Shown piece by piece: positions 63,843 through 64,000 of a DNA stretch of 64,000 nt. The DNA is taken from positions 1 to 64,000 of the forward strand of contig DYPB01000002.1 in NCBI GenBank assembly GCA_020720185.1, written 5' to 3'. Under the pieces are notes generated by a model that was not told the origin of the DNA, did no database searches, and saw only the letters and a program-made list of their open reading frames with translations. Each line of letters opens with the position of its first letter. Within the stretch, counting starts at the first letter, position 1. Origin of the DNA: Flavobacterium psychrophilum (lineage in GTDB: Bacteria > Bacteroidota > Bacteroidia > Flavobacteriales > Flavobacteriaceae). The translations under genes were made by a program, and so were the position numbers.

Positions 63843-64000
63843 CTAAAAAGCTCGCATATTGGTTGTATTTACTTGCATTACATCGCCTTTTTGTTTAAGT
63901 ATTGCTATACCATTTTGGGTGGCAAAATCTTCGGTGTGGGGTTCAAATGCCATTCCTGCGATGCCAACATATAACTTATAATTCGCATAATCAGGAAAAA
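63843..64000 (-). CDS. C-terminal part of an unidentified protein (runs off right edge)
   Basis: On the minus strand a frame open from the window edge ends at a TAG at 63843-63845. The 51 visible residues contain YKLYVGIAGMAFEP and HTEDFATQNGIAILKQKGD and end NMRAF. The codon use and mixed polar/hydrophobic pattern look like real protein. The segment resembles the C-terminal part seen in some coiled-coil PD-(D/E)XK-like hypothetical proteins, but the visible length does not allow a firm assignment. Confidence 0.6.
   Translation of the reverse strand, partial: FPDYANYKLYVGIAGMAFEPHTEDFATQNGIAILKQKGDVMQVNTTNMRAF

Overview
The window is a low-GC bacterial chromosome segment from the Bacteroidota, most likely a Flavobacterium-like member of class Flavobacteriia. 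The reasons are: many promoters of the Bacteroidota type (TAnnTTTG, some with a TTG about 18-20 nt upstream); a fused MurF-alanine racemase; tandem Skp/OmpH paralogs after BamA; a DUF6089-uppS-bamA-skp-skp-murI cluster; PorP/SprF and type-B gliding-motility C-terminal domain proteins of the type IX secretion system (T9SS); an S46 dipeptidyl-peptidase; and ribosomal protein L21 with a helix-hairpin-helix tail. Most of the window is housekeeping. It is dense, with convergent units often closed by bidirectional terminators.

Layout. 1-450: an array of 21-bp repeats running off the left edge. 460-4016: pth, murF-alr and mscL. 4138-11312: envelope biogenesis (DUF6089 barrel, uppS, bamA, two Skp-like chaperones, murI) and a convergent gamma-carbonic-anhydrase-like gene. 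11439-15257: small membrane protein, trmN6-like methyltransferase, glutaryl-CoA-type dehydrogenase, ferredoxin, asd and a CAT-anticodon tRNA. 15361-22544: ribE, pdxA, DUF177-rpmF, fabH, an acidic-P1 S46 peptidase, an Ala/Val-rich lipoprotein and sod. 22651-26772: dinB, RlpA-like, tag, mce and nadK. 26787-29954: a single-chain restriction-modification enzyme placed between a CBS-domain gene and nadK. 30040-37932: pdxJ, a MITE-like element, OmpA, a subtilase lipoprotein, two unassigned envelope proteins and fabD. 37943-46605: a PAP2-like membrane protein, eno, mtgA, a large SprA-like outer-membrane protein, yicC and thiL with a possibly structured leader. 46659-55280: a T9SS locus (giant type-B adhesin, SprF-like, PorE-like). 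55450-63572: saccharopine-dehydrogenase-like, DUF3108, rplU-rpmA, hflX, a second MITE-like element, deoC, vanZ-like, gcvH, DUF5618-like and a retropepsin-like protease set among repeats. A partial gene runs off the right edge.

How it fits together. The strongest accessory signal is the 832-residue restriction-modification protein. It has an apparent N-terminal D...ExK nuclease and an N6-adenine methyltransferase core, and it sits with 9- and 14-nt spacers inside what looks like a CBS-nadK transcription unit. The most striking multi-gene system is the T9SS trio: a 1911-residue adhesin with eight Ig-like repeats, three or four of them almost identical at DNA level, encoded next to its likely SprF-type partner and an OmpA/PD40/TPR protein with the PorE domain order. 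Two MITE-like elements with perfect 20- and 23-bp inverted ends, a solo half-end, and a repeat cassette around the aspartic protease mark the mobile or repetitive content. No complete transposase, prophage or CRISPR array was seen.
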